IMG/VR virus record: IMGVR_UViG_3300027797_001314
Span: 1-26,335 of that record
Strand: one strand, 5' to 3'
DNA from: a virus
DNA length: 26,335 nt
Numbering within the stretch: the stretch's first letter is position 1; the number at the start of each line of letters is the position of its first letter. The notes beneath the pieces were generated by a model that was not told the DNA's origin, made no database searches, and saw only the letters and a program-made list of their open reading frames with translations. Shown here in pieces: positions 7,521 through 15,513 of this stretch. The translations under genes were made by a program, and so were the position numbers.

Positions 7521-7725
7521 ATTTTAGTGCTACAAATGATGCATATTTTTCTGTGTAAAATGTGAATACTGTATGAGTTGGTATTTCGCCAATCATCTCG
7601 TCCCACCTACTTTGATTGTATGCAAAGTCAAAATCTTTACCTTGTATCAATCCGTCCTCTCTTATTTCTCGAACAATGTCCATAATTTCATTTGGTGTCT
7701 TATAAAATATCTTTATACTAACCAT
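7510..7725 (-). CDS. small conserved phage protein, 71 aa
   Basis: The sequence (MVSIKIFYKTPNEIMDIVRE, then FDFAYNQSRWDE, then VFTFYTEKYASFVALKYG) suggests a small alpha/beta fold. I recognise the pattern as a conserved hypothetical of marine T4-like phages that travels with the DnaE-like gene. It overlaps that gene by 11 nt and lies 1 nt after the stop of the zinc-finger gene, so all three are likely co-translated. A shared function with its neighbours is possible but not shown. Confidence 0.65.
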   Translation of the reverse strand: MVSIKIFYKTPNEIMDIVREIREDGLIQGKDFDFAYNQSRWDEMIGEIPTHTVFTFYTEKYASFVALKYGH

Positions 7726-7726
7726 G

Positions 7727-8422
7727 TCATTCTATACCTGCCTCTGTACAGATTTCTTTGACAAGTAGTATATCAGCAGGTACCGACTTAAACTTTTTTA
7801 ACCAATAAGGCAAATCAAATGCAGGAGCAATTAAATCTAATTGGTCATCATTAAACTTGTTTAACATGTCTTTTCCTGATTTAGAATTTAACAATACCCA
7901 CGGACTTATTTTTCCGTTCCTAATGTCGTGTACCGCTTTATTTAAATTAACATAGTTGAAGTAATGGTTGAACTGTGCGCCACTTGTATCACCCCATTCC
8001 ATCATAGTTTGTAAACTACGCTGTACAGCACTTTCAACAGGCTCCGACTTGATCATCTCAAATAGATACAAGTCATATAGTTCATCACGGCACCAATGAT
8101 CTATTTTAACATCACTTTTGATCACAAAGTCCATAAACTTTTCTGGATACAAAGGCAATACATTGTTGATAAAACTACCAAACTTAACAAAGGCATTGTA
8201 GTAAGGACTCTTACAGAAATCTTCATAGGTCTTATCTTTTTTACCGCCCTGTCTTACCCTAAAGAATTTATTGAATGCCATGTATCCTGCCTGCACACGC
8301 TTCTCATCTTTTTGCATTGCCCTTCTTTTATTTTCGCACATGTGAGCATATAAGGTCTTCTCTTTCATGAAGGCCTTGCCGCAATGTACACAATTAAAAG
8401 GTTGGTCGGCCAATGCTATCAT
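7727..8422 (-). CDS. zinc-finger conserved phage protein, 231 aa
   Basis: The N-terminus has FNCVHCGKAFMKEKTLYAHM (residues 9-28) followed by CENKRR, a C2H2/C2HC-type finger with C11, C14, H27 and C29 and a basic tail. The rest is helical with many aromatic residues (for example DFCKSPYYNAFVKFG and DLYLFEMIK). The finger suggests DNA or RNA binding. It overlaps the 93-aa gene by 4 nt (ATGA) and lies in the run of small genes between UvsW and the DnaE-like gene. I know similar proteins in marine T4-like phages only as hypothetical; a replication or recombination accessory role is inferred from position. Confidence 0.7.
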   Translation of the reverse strand: MIALADQPFNCVHCGKAFMKEKTLYAHMCENKRRAMQKDEKRVQAGYMAFNKFFRVRQGGKKDKTYEDFCKSPYYNAFVKFGSFINNVLPLYPEKFMDFVIKSDVKIDHWCRDELYDLYLFEMIKSEPVESAVQRSLQTMMEWGDTSGAQFNHYFNYVNLNKAVHDIRNGKISPWVLLNSKSGKDMLNKFNDDQLDLIAPAFDLPYWLKKFKSVPADILLVKEICTEAGIE

Positions 8423-8700
8423 TCTGCAAGTTCGTATGTCGCTTCAAAAATATCCGGCTTACAAGCATAAAACTCACCTTGTACACCTTTAATAATCCAA
8501 TCACCGTCTGTGGCAATATGTTTAACAGTTAAGTGAACACCATCTTCCAGTGTACCAATTTCTGCTTCGGCTGGACTGCTATCATGTTCTTTGCGAATAT
8601 TGCCTAAGGCAGATCCACAAAATTCCTCAAGCTGATCAATACTGTCTGGATAGACAAATTGTACTGCGTCAATTACTACAGGTTTTTTTCTAAACTTCAT
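8419..8700 (-). CDS. small conserved phage protein with RKKPVVIDA and GEFYACKPDIFEATYE motifs, 93 aa
   Basis: It opens with MKFRKKPVVIDAVQF and ends with GDWIIKGVQGEFYACKPDIF. This pair of motifs marks a widespread small phage protein family of unknown function found in many tailed phages and prophages. The length is typical. It overlaps both neighbours by 4 nt (8419-8422 and 8697-8700), so it is part of a tightly coupled operon. Confidence 0.75.
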   Translation of the reverse strand: MKFRKKPVVIDAVQFVYPDSIDQLEEFCGSALGNIRKEHDSSPAEAEIGTLEDGVHLTVKHIATDGDWIIKGVQGEFYACKPDIFEATYELAE

Positions 8701-9152
8701 TCGTATTCCTTTCTTTGCTTTTTATCAAATCCCATTTTATCAAATAGTTCTGTTTTATCTTGTTTGGTCATCAGGGCCGCCCACACTTTGATATCATCAA
8801 GTTTACGTGCCGGATATAATTCACATAACAATTTTTCAATCTTGTCTGCTTTGCCTTTTTTACCAGCGGCAAGGTATGGATGAAATGCTGGCACGCCAAC
8901 ACCACATGCCGCATACAATTTCCATAGCAAGCCTTTATGATCTTTGCTTAACAACCAATGATTCTTATTCAATAGCTCATTAGTCATTTCTAAGAAATGT
9001 TCTTGTACATCAATATCACCTTGTACATTTGATACAAATCTCATTAATACATAGGGACTAAACTCCTTCTGTTCTTCCGGAGTTAGTTTATCATAGAAGT
9101 CGTAATCTTTAAGATCGACCGCTTTAAGTTCTCGTTTAATGTCTAGTGCCAT
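8697..9152 (-). CDS. gp62: probable clamp loader small subunit, T4 gp62-like
   Basis: 151 aa, mostly helical. The central pattern, with PYVLMRFVSNVQG followed by FLEMTNELLNKNHWLL and then YLAAGKKGKADKIEKLLCEL, resembles the F-xx-R-xLS...MN...Y..L...K.K...K layout of gp62 in marine T4-like phages, where it pairs with gp44 to load gp45. T4 gp62 itself is longer (187 aa) and diverges fast, so this call rests on the pattern and the setting among replication genes. gp44 and gp45 are not in the window. Alternative: an unrelated helical replication accessory protein. Confidence 0.55.
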   Translation of the reverse strand: MALDIKRELKAVDLKDYDFYDKLTPEEQKEFSPYVLMRFVSNVQGDIDVQEHFLEMTNELLNKNHWLLSKDHKGLLWKLYAACGVGVPAFHPYLAAGKKGKADKIEKLLCELYPARKLDDIKVWAALMTKQDKTELFDKMGFDKKQRKEYE

Positions 9153-9153
9153 A

Positions 9154-9444
9154 TTATACTGGGTGCCACATCGGTGGATCGGGTTGATCTTTTTTGCTTA
9201 GATAATATATTATTTTAACACGTTCTAAGGCTTTTTGCAATTCTTCATTGCCCAATGCCGCTCGGTTAATATCGTGCCAAAGTTGGGATTCATTTGGATT
9301 ACTCATATAATTTCTATGATCCAGTGGATCCCGTGTGTAATTATATCCCACAACTGTCCTTGCAATAGATCCAACTTCTCGAGAATATACTGTATCCCCT
9401 ACTCGTTCATAAACGAGTGTTGCTCCCGGAGTAAGCGTTCCCAT
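9154..9444 (-). CDS. small conserved phage protein, 96 aa
   Basis: It starts MGTLTPGATLVYERVGDTVY and ends in a helix ALERVKIIYYLSKKDQ. The middle YNYTRDPLDHRNYMSNPNES is polar. I recognise it as a conserved hypothetical of myoviruses, often in several copies per genome; the role is unknown. It sits 1 nt upstream of the gp62-like gene and 3 nt after the 167-aa gene. Confidence 0.65.
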   Translation of the reverse strand: MGTLTPGATLVYERVGDTVYSREVGSIARTVVGYNYTRDPLDHRNYMSNPNESQLWHDINRAALGNEELQKALERVKIIYYLSKKDQPDPPMWHPV

Positions 9445-9447
9445 ATC

Positions 9448-9951
9448 TCACCAACACTTTGTATAATCTACTATCTCACATTGCCGGCTAACTTCTTTAA
9501 CAAAATAAGCACACAATGGATTGTCGCCACCATGTAACGGAGTACACAAGAGCTGTCCGGGTCGCATTTTTGGAAAGTACCATTTAACGTCTTGGTATAC
9601 ATCAATGATATCAATATCGTGGAATTCTGGTCTAAAACTAGTTAATGGATTAAAACAGTATGTTCTAAATCCTCTATCATTTAAACTAGTAATTGGAAGG
9701 ATTTCCATATCTGGTCCTTCTGGGTCTCCAACGATAGTACACCAATCTAGTGGCATTGTAAGTTCGTGAGGTCCGATCCTAAGCACTACTGCTGGTCCTG
9801 TAAAACTTTCAAGGAAAATTAAAGGTATATAGAAGTAATCGGGATTCTGGTTATCGCTGTTGTCAAGTACAGCAAACCTTACATCGTCTTCGATTTCGTC
9901 TGGTAGATCATTAAGATAAAATGTTTTATTATCGAGCGTTAAAATCTGCAT
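9448..9951 (-). CDS. conserved phage protein, 167 aa, downstream of UvsW
   Basis: It is acidic and beta-rich, with IPLIFLESFTGPAVVLRIG (residues near 42-60), MPLDWCTIVGDPE, ITSLNDRGFRTYCFNP and a C-terminal VKWYFPKMRPGQLLCTPL. I recognise this as a well conserved hypothetical of marine T4-like phages with no assigned function. The start overlaps the uvsW stop (TAATG), which suggests coupled expression and perhaps a role beside UvsW. Confidence 0.7.
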   Translation of the reverse strand: MQILTLDNKTFYLNDLPDEIEDDVRFAVLDNSDNQNPDYFYIPLIFLESFTGPAVVLRIGPHELTMPLDWCTIVGDPEGPDMEILPITSLNDRGFRTYCFNPLTSFRPEFHDIDIIDVYQDVKWYFPKMRPGQLLCTPLHGGDNPLCAYFVKEVSRQCEIVDYTKCW

Positions 9952-11405
9952 TATTGGTATTTTACCTTTTCTATTGTAAACGGATATTTGGCATCTTTAT
10001 AGAATTTCTTTCTTTCTGTTAGATGTCTCTTTGCGTATTTTGAAGAGGCCGTGATATCCCAGATTTGTACGAAGTCTTTATCTTCTGCTTTTCTAACGCC
10101 TCGCCCAATGCTTTGTATAACGCGGGTAAAGCTCTTTCCGGGCTCCAACATAACCAGATTAAAAATCCTTGGGATATTAAGACCAACAGCGGCCACGCCG
10201 TAAGTCGCCACAATAATCTTGTTAGTAGCAGTTTTAACTTCGTCATACTCTTCCTTGCGTTTTGCAGATTTTACTTCACCTGAGATAAAAACACTATCTT
10301 CAATAATACTTGTTATTATACGCCCTGTTTCAATTCTGTCAACCAACACTAGAGCGTTCCCGTTTTCTGCAATTGCGGTAATTAATCCAATTATATAGTC
10401 TAGTCTAGTTTCATCAGTTACCAAGTATTTTAATTCTTCGGGGTAACTGCCAAACTCTTTCCATTCTGCTGTTTGAACAATATTAACATGACAATTAGAT
10501 AACACGCCTTTGTCTTGTAGTTCTTTAGCAGTTACACGACCAACAACTTCTCCTAGACTAGCACGTAAACTTTGATACTCAAAATCCTGTTTTGGAACCG
10601 TTCCTGTAAGTCCCCAACGTATAGGTGCATTGGCTAGATTATGTGTTAATAATTTTTTTAATACTTCTGCCTTTGCCTGATGTACTTCGTCTACAATGAC
10701 TGTTTGAACCCCGTCTAAGAATTCAGCTAGTGATAATAGCTCGCTGTCATTTTGTGATTTTTTGTCTAAAATATTGAGACTTTGCCAGGTGCAAATAGTA
10801 TGTGTTTTTCCTAGATTTTTTCTATCACCAAAATACACACCAACGTCTAATCCCACATTAATAAAATCTTCTTCAGTTTGCAATACCAAATCTTTGTTTG
10901 GAACTATCACAATTGACCGGCCATATTTTTCCACAATTTTTGCCAAAGTTGCGGTCATAATAGTTTTGCCTGCACCAGTTGCAACTTCTTGTAATGCCTG
11001 AGGATTCTTTAAAAAATTGTTAACAACATTAACCTGATCGTCTCTTAATCGAATTGGATGTCCTTCAAACCTATGACCTTTAGGCCAGCATTTTTCACCC
11101 CAAAAATCCTCAAAAATCTCAGAAAATTCCAGGTTAGGACTGGTACGGTGATCTTCAACTTCTATATGATAATTTTTATTTTCAAGTTGGACCAGTACAT
11201 CTTCGAGCATCGACAAGTATGTTGTTCCGCCGAGACCAAAAAATGGAATTGAACCATCCCATCTACCTAATTTATAACTAGGACGATACCTTGCTGTGGG
11301 GTCTTCATACTTGAATTTCTTAACTAGGTATTTTCTTGTTTCTAAATCAAGGCCTTCAATCTTAATGTTTACTTCATCTTTGATGATAACTTTACACGTT
11401 GGCAA
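9951..11405 (-). CDS. uvsW: UvsW, recombination and fork-regression DNA helicase (SF2)
   Basis: 484 aa (T4 UvsW is about 500). SF2 motifs in order: motif I ATGAGKT (142-148), motif II DEVH (239-242), motif III LTGT (266-269) and motif VI QSIGRGVRKAED near 430-441. The N-terminal 100 residues match the UvsW substrate-recognition domain in position (YEDPTARYRPSYKLGRWDG). In T4 it unwinds branched DNA and R-loops, regresses stalled forks and ends origin-dependent initiation. It overlaps the 405-aa gene upstream by 14 nt and lies in a UvsX-UvsY-UvsW recombination cluster. Confidence 0.95.
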   Translation of the reverse strand: MPTCKVIIKDEVNIKIEGLDLETRKYLVKKFKYEDPTARYRPSYKLGRWDGSIPFFGLGGTTYLSMLEDVLVQLENKNYHIEVEDHRTSPNLEFSEIFEDFWGEKCWPKGHRFEGHPIRLRDDQVNVVNNFLKNPQALQEVATGAGKTIMTATLAKIVEKYGRSIVIVPNKDLVLQTEEDFINVGLDVGVYFGDRKNLGKTHTICTWQSLNILDKKSQNDSELLSLAEFLDGVQTVIVDEVHQAKAEVLKKLLTHNLANAPIRWGLTGTVPKQDFEYQSLRASLGEVVGRVTAKELQDKGVLSNCHVNIVQTAEWKEFGSYPEELKYLVTDETRLDYIIGLITAIAENGNALVLVDRIETGRIITSIIEDSVFISGEVKSAKRKEEYDEVKTATNKIIVATYGVAAVGLNIPRIFNLVMLEPGKSFTRVIQSIGRGVRKAEDKDFVQIWDITASSKYAKRHLTERKKFYKDAKYPFTIEKVKYQ

Positions 11406-12609
11406 AATCTGATTCCTTCAATGTATAGTTTATCACAAAATGGTGATTTTTTAGGTAATTTGTCAAAGTATAGTGAACGCCGGAAATACCAAAATTCAAA
11501 ATTGTTGAAAAATTCGTTTTTGACTCAACCAATGGTTTAGGAACCTTTCCACTGATAAACACGATTTTGATTTTTTCCGAAATTAGGTTGTTAAGTTTAT
11601 TTTCTTTGATGAAAGAATTGGTATTTTTTCCAGTTTCACCTTCTAGCCTAAACAGTACGGTCATCTCTTCAGGAGAAATTCCATATTTTTGGAAAAGTGT
11701 GTAACATAGCTCTAAATGTTTTAATTCTGAACCACCAGGAATGACCACCAGGCAAGGTAACGAACATTCTAATATACTAGTAATATCAGACATTGTCAAT
11801 TTTTCTCTATCTTCAGGCAAACTTGTGAGATTTGGTGAAGTTAAGAATTTTAATAGGAAAGGATTGAGTTCAATTTTTCCTAAAACATGATCAATTATTT
11901 CTGACCATACGGTAATACCATATTTTCTTGCAGTGACTAACACATCTACCACATCAAGACTAGTAGGTTGCGGTACTATCGAAGGAACATTGATAAACTT
12001 GAATCTATTTTCTTCAAAAACTACCATAGGTACATAATTTTCAATATTATTTTGTACCAAATCTATTTGATTAACTATATCTTCAAATATTTCATCGACT
12101 ACAAACGAATCATCAACAATGTTGCCGTTAATCCATAAGACATGTTCTTCCCTTAAATCAAAATCCCAAGATTTAGTGTCTATATTCCAGTTAATCGTGC
12201 TACCGACGTGAGATTTATGAGATAATAATTTCTTGTATCCTTTGATATTAGCAATCATTAGTTCGTTATAAGGAAAATTAATAGAAACAATTTTTTTATT
12301 TGAACCGGTGGCTTTTTTTATAGTAATTGACTTGGCCTGGTTGATAACTCGTATTGGTAATTTGTATTGAGGTGAGTCTATAAACGGAGACACCTCTTTA
12401 TTGAGTGCAATGCTCAATTGTCTTGAGTATTTCTTTACCAATTTTAGAGCTAGGTAGGATTGTTTTTCTGTAAATCCGTTTCCCATAACAATTTGATTTG
12501 ACAAACTGTTTACAATTGACTCGTCCATTGAAAAAACCGGAATGGCCTGTACAACAAACAAATATGCACCATCCCCTGCTAATCTATTAATTAAATCTTC
12601 TATAAACAT
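11392..12609 (-). CDS. unknown 405-aa protein between uvsY and uvsW
   Basis: I cannot assign a function. Visible parts: an N-terminal GFTEKQSYLALKLVKKYSRQ helix (45-64); a segment with INFPYNELM (110-118) and WNIDTKSWDFDL (141-152); and a C-terminal half that alternates beta-strands and helices, including LVVIPGGSELKHL and KIVFISGKVPKPL. The W-x3-TKxWxF pattern recalls the HARP-type recognition domain of annealing helicases, and the C-terminal half could be a degenerate RecA-like domain without a P-loop. The region is very A+T rich (14 G+C in 60 at 12001-12060). Overlap with uvsW by 14 nt suggests a UvsW partner. I recall related proteins in marine T4-like phages, also unassigned. Confidence 0.75.
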   Translation of the reverse strand: MFIEDLINRLAGDGAYLFVVQAIPVFSMDESIVNSLSNQIVMGNGFTEKQSYLALKLVKKYSRQLSIALNKEVSPFIDSPQYKLPIRVINQAKSITIKKATGSNKKIVSINFPYNELMIANIKGYKKLLSHKSHVGSTINWNIDTKSWDFDLREEHVLWINGNIVDDSFVVDEIFEDIVNQIDLVQNNIENYVPMVVFEENRFKFINVPSIVPQPTSLDVVDVLVTARKYGITVWSEIIDHVLGKIELNPFLLKFLTSPNLTSLPEDREKLTMSDITSILECSLPCLVVIPGGSELKHLELCYTLFQKYGISPEEMTVLFRLEGETGKNTNSFIKENKLNNLISEKIKIVFISGKVPKPLVESKTNFSTILNFGISGVHYTLTNYLKNHHFVINYTLKESDFANV

Positions 12610-12615
12610 AACATA

Positions 12616-13074
12616 TTAGATTGAAGCATCTTCCATACCGGCAGTACGCAATTTGATAATATTGCTTAACTGCCACTGTTTAATGTCAAGTCCTTTGATA
12701 ATCCCTAACCATTGATTACGCAGTAGAGCAAATTCATTGATAATTTTTTCCATATCAACAATATCCGGTTCTCCTTCGACATATTTCTCAACGTCTCTAG
12801 AGCTCAATGCTCTTTGATAGTTTTCTAAATATTTTCTAAATGTCTTTGATCGGAGTCTCCGAAGCTCGATATTCAGGTACTCAAGTATACCTTCAATTTC
12901 TTGCAATTGATTAAATCGTTGTTCAACTATACCAGGAAGAACAGAGCTAGATTTTTCTATGTTACCATAGATTTTTACTTCTGTTCTTGCCTGATCTAGT
13001 TCAACGTAAAAGTAATCAATACATGCAGGAAGATGCGCGATATCCTTGCTGATTTTTGAGTACCAATGAGACAT
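12616..13074 (-). CDS. uvsY: UvsY, recombination mediator
   Basis: 152 aa, near the T4 size of 137. It is helical, with a basic central region (LRRLRSKTFRKYLENYQRAL) and DVEKYVEGEPDIVDMEKIIN, then a C-terminal helix with IIKGLDIKQWQLSNIIKLR, similar in layout to T4 UvsY (arginine-rich middle, RGF-I-H-I-M-R-like end). UvsY loads UvsX onto gp32-coated single strands. Its place between uvsX and uvsW, as in T4, supports the call. Its stop-start junction with the acidic 82-aa gene is TAATG. Confidence 0.8.
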   Translation of the reverse strand: MSHWYSKISKDIAHLPACIDYFYVELDQARTEVKIYGNIEKSSSVLPGIVEQRFNQLQEIEGILEYLNIELRRLRSKTFRKYLENYQRALSSRDVEKYVEGEPDIVDMEKIINEFALLRNQWLGIIKGLDIKQWQLSNIIKLRTAGMEDASI

Positions 13075-13322
13075 TAATAGTCCTCATCTTCATCAGTCCC
13101 ATAATCTTCATCAGCATCTTCAAACTCAGCGTGTTCGTCTAACACCGCTTTGATTGCATCGTCAAGGTGAGGATCAAATCCCATCCACCCTTCTAGGTCT
13201 TCGGTCTTGATGTCCTTGCCTAACAACCAATCAACGTACTGATTTGCTGCCATCTCTTTATTTTTTTCGGGAACATACTCTCGAAATGTGTCCCAAATCT
13301 CCATGATTAAACTTTCGTCCAT
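13074..13322 (-). CDS. small acidic conserved protein between uvsX and uvsY, 82 aa
   Basis: Highly acidic; the last 20 residues are mostly Asp, Glu and Tyr (DADEDYGTDEDEDY). The first 60 residues are likely helical (MDESLIMEIWDTFREYVPEK). It overlaps uvsX and uvsY at TAATG junctions. I recognise it as a conserved hypothetical next to uvsX in marine T4-like phages. A DNA-mimic tail that touches recombination proteins is possible but not shown. Confidence 0.75.
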   Translation of the reverse strand: MDESLIMEIWDTFREYVPEKNKEMAANQYVDWLLGKDIKTEDLEGWMGFDPHLDDAIKAVLDEHAEFEDADEDYGTDEDEDY

Positions 13323-14380
13323 TATGCGTCCTCTTCAGAAATATCTAATTTTGTTAAAGATTCCACGGCCGAGGTATCCCACTCGTTCATAATAACGTGT
13401 AGTTTTTCTTCGGTCCAATTTTTTCGGAATTCTGCAACAATCTCACCAGTTTCTTTACTAGTGTATGCTAATTTATTCCCAACCTTAGATAACACACCCA
13501 TTTTCTCGAACATATCGACCAACCCGGACGTAGGACTCATACCTGTTGAATATGGAATTTCAACTTGTACTGATTCGAAAGGTTTAGCATACCGAGTTTT
13601 CATAATCTTACAAGCAGAACGAATACCCAATACATCAGTGACCTTGTTACCATCTGCGTCAACTTTAAGTTTTAGCTTCTTCATTGCAACAACAATCGAA
13701 CTTGCGTAAACAAATCCTTGACCACCACTAATTTTATCATCTGGATCAAACATATCTTGGCTTGCGTATGTGTGATTTGTACAAACCAGGCCTACATTGT
13801 AACTTCCAAACATGTTTACAGAGTTACGAACAAGTGATGTAAGTGCTTTAGGTTTACGGCCCATATCACCCTTCATCTCGCCTGCTTCAAACTGATTAAC
13901 ATCGGTTGGGGTGAGTAACATACCAAGTGAATCAATTACAAACAATACTTTTGGACGTTCTTCCAACGGCATTGCTTTATATTCTTTCATGAATTCACTA
14001 ATAGTTTTAGCCACGTCATCAATCATTGCCATGTTAAGTTTCAAAAGTTTTTCTTCTGAAATATCAACACCTAGATCTAACAACCACTTCTTGTCTAACG
14101 CATTTTCACTGTCAACTAGGACAACAAAAATACCTTGTTCTTGAGCATGTCGTATAATATTACCGGAACAGATATAACTTTTACCTGCACCAGATTCGCC
14201 TGCAAAAACTGTAACTTTTCCCAAAGGAACTCCCCTAAAGAAGTCCCCTGAGATAAGATAGTTTAGGGCGTAGTTACCGGTTGAAATCCAATCGGTGGGA
14301 TCATTAAACCCAATTCCTAAGCCATCAATACTTTTGGTGATAGACTTACGGAACTTCGAAATATCGAAGGCCTTTCCCAT
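13322..14380 (-). CDS. uvsX: UvsX, RecA-like recombinase
   Basis: 352 aa, near T4 (about 390). Walker A GESGAGKS (61-68), VLVDSENAL with the catalytic Glu E92, Walker B VLFVIDSLG (145-153) and a DNA-binding loop around GGQGFVYASS (219-228). It forms filaments on single-stranded DNA and drives strand exchange for recombination-dependent replication with UvsY and gp32. AAGGGG lies 8 nt before the ATG, a strong Shine-Dalgarno site. It lies 12 nt after gp32 and starts the TAATG-linked uvsX-82aa-uvsY run. Confidence 0.95.
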   Translation of the reverse strand: MGKAFDISKFRKSITKSIDGLGIGFNDPTDWISTGNYALNYLISGDFFRGVPLGKVTVFAGESGAGKSYICSGNIIRHAQEQGIFVVLVDSENALDKKWLLDLGVDISEEKLLKLNMAMIDDVAKTISEFMKEYKAMPLEERPKVLFVIDSLGMLLTPTDVNQFEAGEMKGDMGRKPKALTSLVRNSVNMFGSYNVGLVCTNHTYASQDMFDPDDKISGGQGFVYASSIVVAMKKLKLKVDADGNKVTDVLGIRSACKIMKTRYAKPFESVQVEIPYSTGMSPTSGLVDMFEKMGVLSKVGNKLAYTSKETGEIVAEFRKNWTEEKLHVIMNEWDTSAVESLTKLDISEEDA

Positions 14381-14392
14381 AGTCTATTCCCC

Positions 14393-15379
14393 TTATGCTT
14401 TTTGACGATTACGGATCATGGCTAAAATATCAGCCGCACGTCCACCTGCATCAGCACCTGCTGGTGCGTCCTCTTTAACAGGAGCCTTTGTTGCTACTGG
14501 CGCTGGAGTATCTTCATCTGCTTCAGGTGCTGATGCAGGAGCCGCTACTGGAGTTGCACGTGGTGCTGACCCAGTTGCTTGACCACTACCACCGTAACCC
14601 GCTGGTTTGAAGTACTGTGACCAACGTTCCATGTCAAATGCTTCACCGTCAACTGACGCTTCAAACATTTCTTTCATGACCTTGAGTTCAACATCACCTG
14701 GCTTCTTGGGCAAAAAGTCTTTAAGATTGAAACTACCAAACTGCTTGATAGCCGCTTGTTCTGCTTCGTCTAGAGCACGTTCACGACGAGCCCAGTTACT
14801 AGTAGAGTAGTCAGCATAACCACCTTTGCTGGTTTTTGTGATACGGAAATCTGTACCACGCACAAAGTCTGTTGGCATTTCTTCCATGTCCGGATCCAAC
14901 AATGCAGCCTTAACAATGTTAAAGATCTGACTACCAATAATGAATCGGCGAATTGGATTCTCTGGAGATTTTCCATCTTCTTTGTATTGACTATCAACAA
15001 CAAAGCCTTGGAACAAATAAGATTTCTTCTTCCAGTACTTACGACCCATATCTTCCAAACTCTTATCCTTAAACCAAGGGCGAACCTCAGTAAGAATTGG
15101 ACAAGTTTCTCCCCACATTTCCATACAAGGAACTTGTACAGTAACTGGTTTTGAATTTGTTTCACCTTTTACACCGGCGAATGGCAATTTGATCATTGCA
15201 CGTTCAATCCAGAAAAAAGTGTTATTTGGATCTGCGTCAGGAAGGAAACGTACTGTTGCACTAGTACCTTCTGCGATATTCCAATGGGGGTAAATTGCGT
15301 TGTCTCCGCCGGTTGCGCCACCGCCGTTATTTTGAGATGCTTGTTGAAGTTTTGCGCGAATTTCTGCTAAAGTTGCCAT
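14393..15379 (-). CDS. gp32: gp32 single-stranded DNA-binding protein
   Basis: 328 aa (T4 gp32 is 301). The basic N-terminal cooperativity region starts MATLAEIRAKLQQ, the core carries AEGTSATVRFLPDAD and YWKKKSYLFQGFVV, and the C-terminal third is Ala/Pro-rich and acidic, the docking tail for replication partners. The T4 zinc pattern is not intact: near 85-96 only C85 and C93 remain, and the CxxC position reads CPIL. It coats single-stranded DNA in replication and recombination. AAGGA (15388-15392) is 8 nt before the ATG. The leader of about 90 nt begins with a hairpin at the predicted transcript start, suggesting autoregulation as in T4. Confidence 0.95.
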   Translation of the reverse strand: MATLAEIRAKLQQASQNNGGGATGGDNAIYPHWNIAEGTSATVRFLPDADPNNTFFWIERAMIKLPFAGVKGETNSKPVTVQVPCMEMWGETCPILTEVRPWFKDKSLEDMGRKYWKKKSYLFQGFVVDSQYKEDGKSPENPIRRFIIGSQIFNIVKAALLDPDMEEMPTDFVRGTDFRITKTSKGGYADYSTSNWARRERALDEAEQAAIKQFGSFNLKDFLPKKPGDVELKVMKEMFEASVDGEAFDMERWSQYFKPAGYGGSGQATGSAPRATPVAAPASAPEADEDTPAPVATKAPVKEDAPAGADAGGRAADILAMIRNRQKA

Positions 15380-15434
15380 AATGTTTTTCCTTAATAAATG
15401 TTATATTATGCCTCTTTCTTTAAGCCAACTGACT

Positions 15435-15472
15435 AAAAGAAAAATGTGTGCATACGGTTAAGTATACACACA
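15435..15472 (-). promoter_or_regulatory. hairpin plus U-run in gp32 leader: terminator or translational operator
   Basis: On the minus strand an 11-bp stem (TGTGTGTATAC and GTATGCACACA, one G-U pair, loop TTAACC) is followed by TTTTTCTTTT. Read-through from the 828-aa gene would meet it as an intrinsic terminator. A transcript from the promoter at 15475-15482 would begin inside its 5' arm, placing a shortened hairpin at the 5' end of gp32 mRNA, followed by an A/U-rich stretch up to the Shine-Dalgarno site. Confidence 0.55.
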
Positions 15473-15474
15473 TC

Positions 15475-15482
15475 TATTTATA
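15475..15482 (-). promoter_or_regulatory. late-type promoter TATAAATA upstream of gp32
   Basis: Exact consensus on the minus strand. Initiation about 6 nt downstream (near 15469) gives a leader of about 90 nt to the gp32 ATG. Confidence 0.6.
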
Positions 15483-15513
15483 CATGCAACCTAAAAGGTG
15501 CTTGAAATATGGT

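Noticed and set aside
6942-7725. Possibility that the DnaE-like gene is a frameshifted piece of a longer DnaE with the gene upstream
   Set aside because: The 71-aa product of the upstream gene has no DnaE motif, and both small genes are intact and coupled as in other conserved pairs.
14770-15165. 131-aa minus-strand frame within gp32
   Set aside because: Lies fully inside the well supported gp32 gene in another frame, without a ribosome site or domain.
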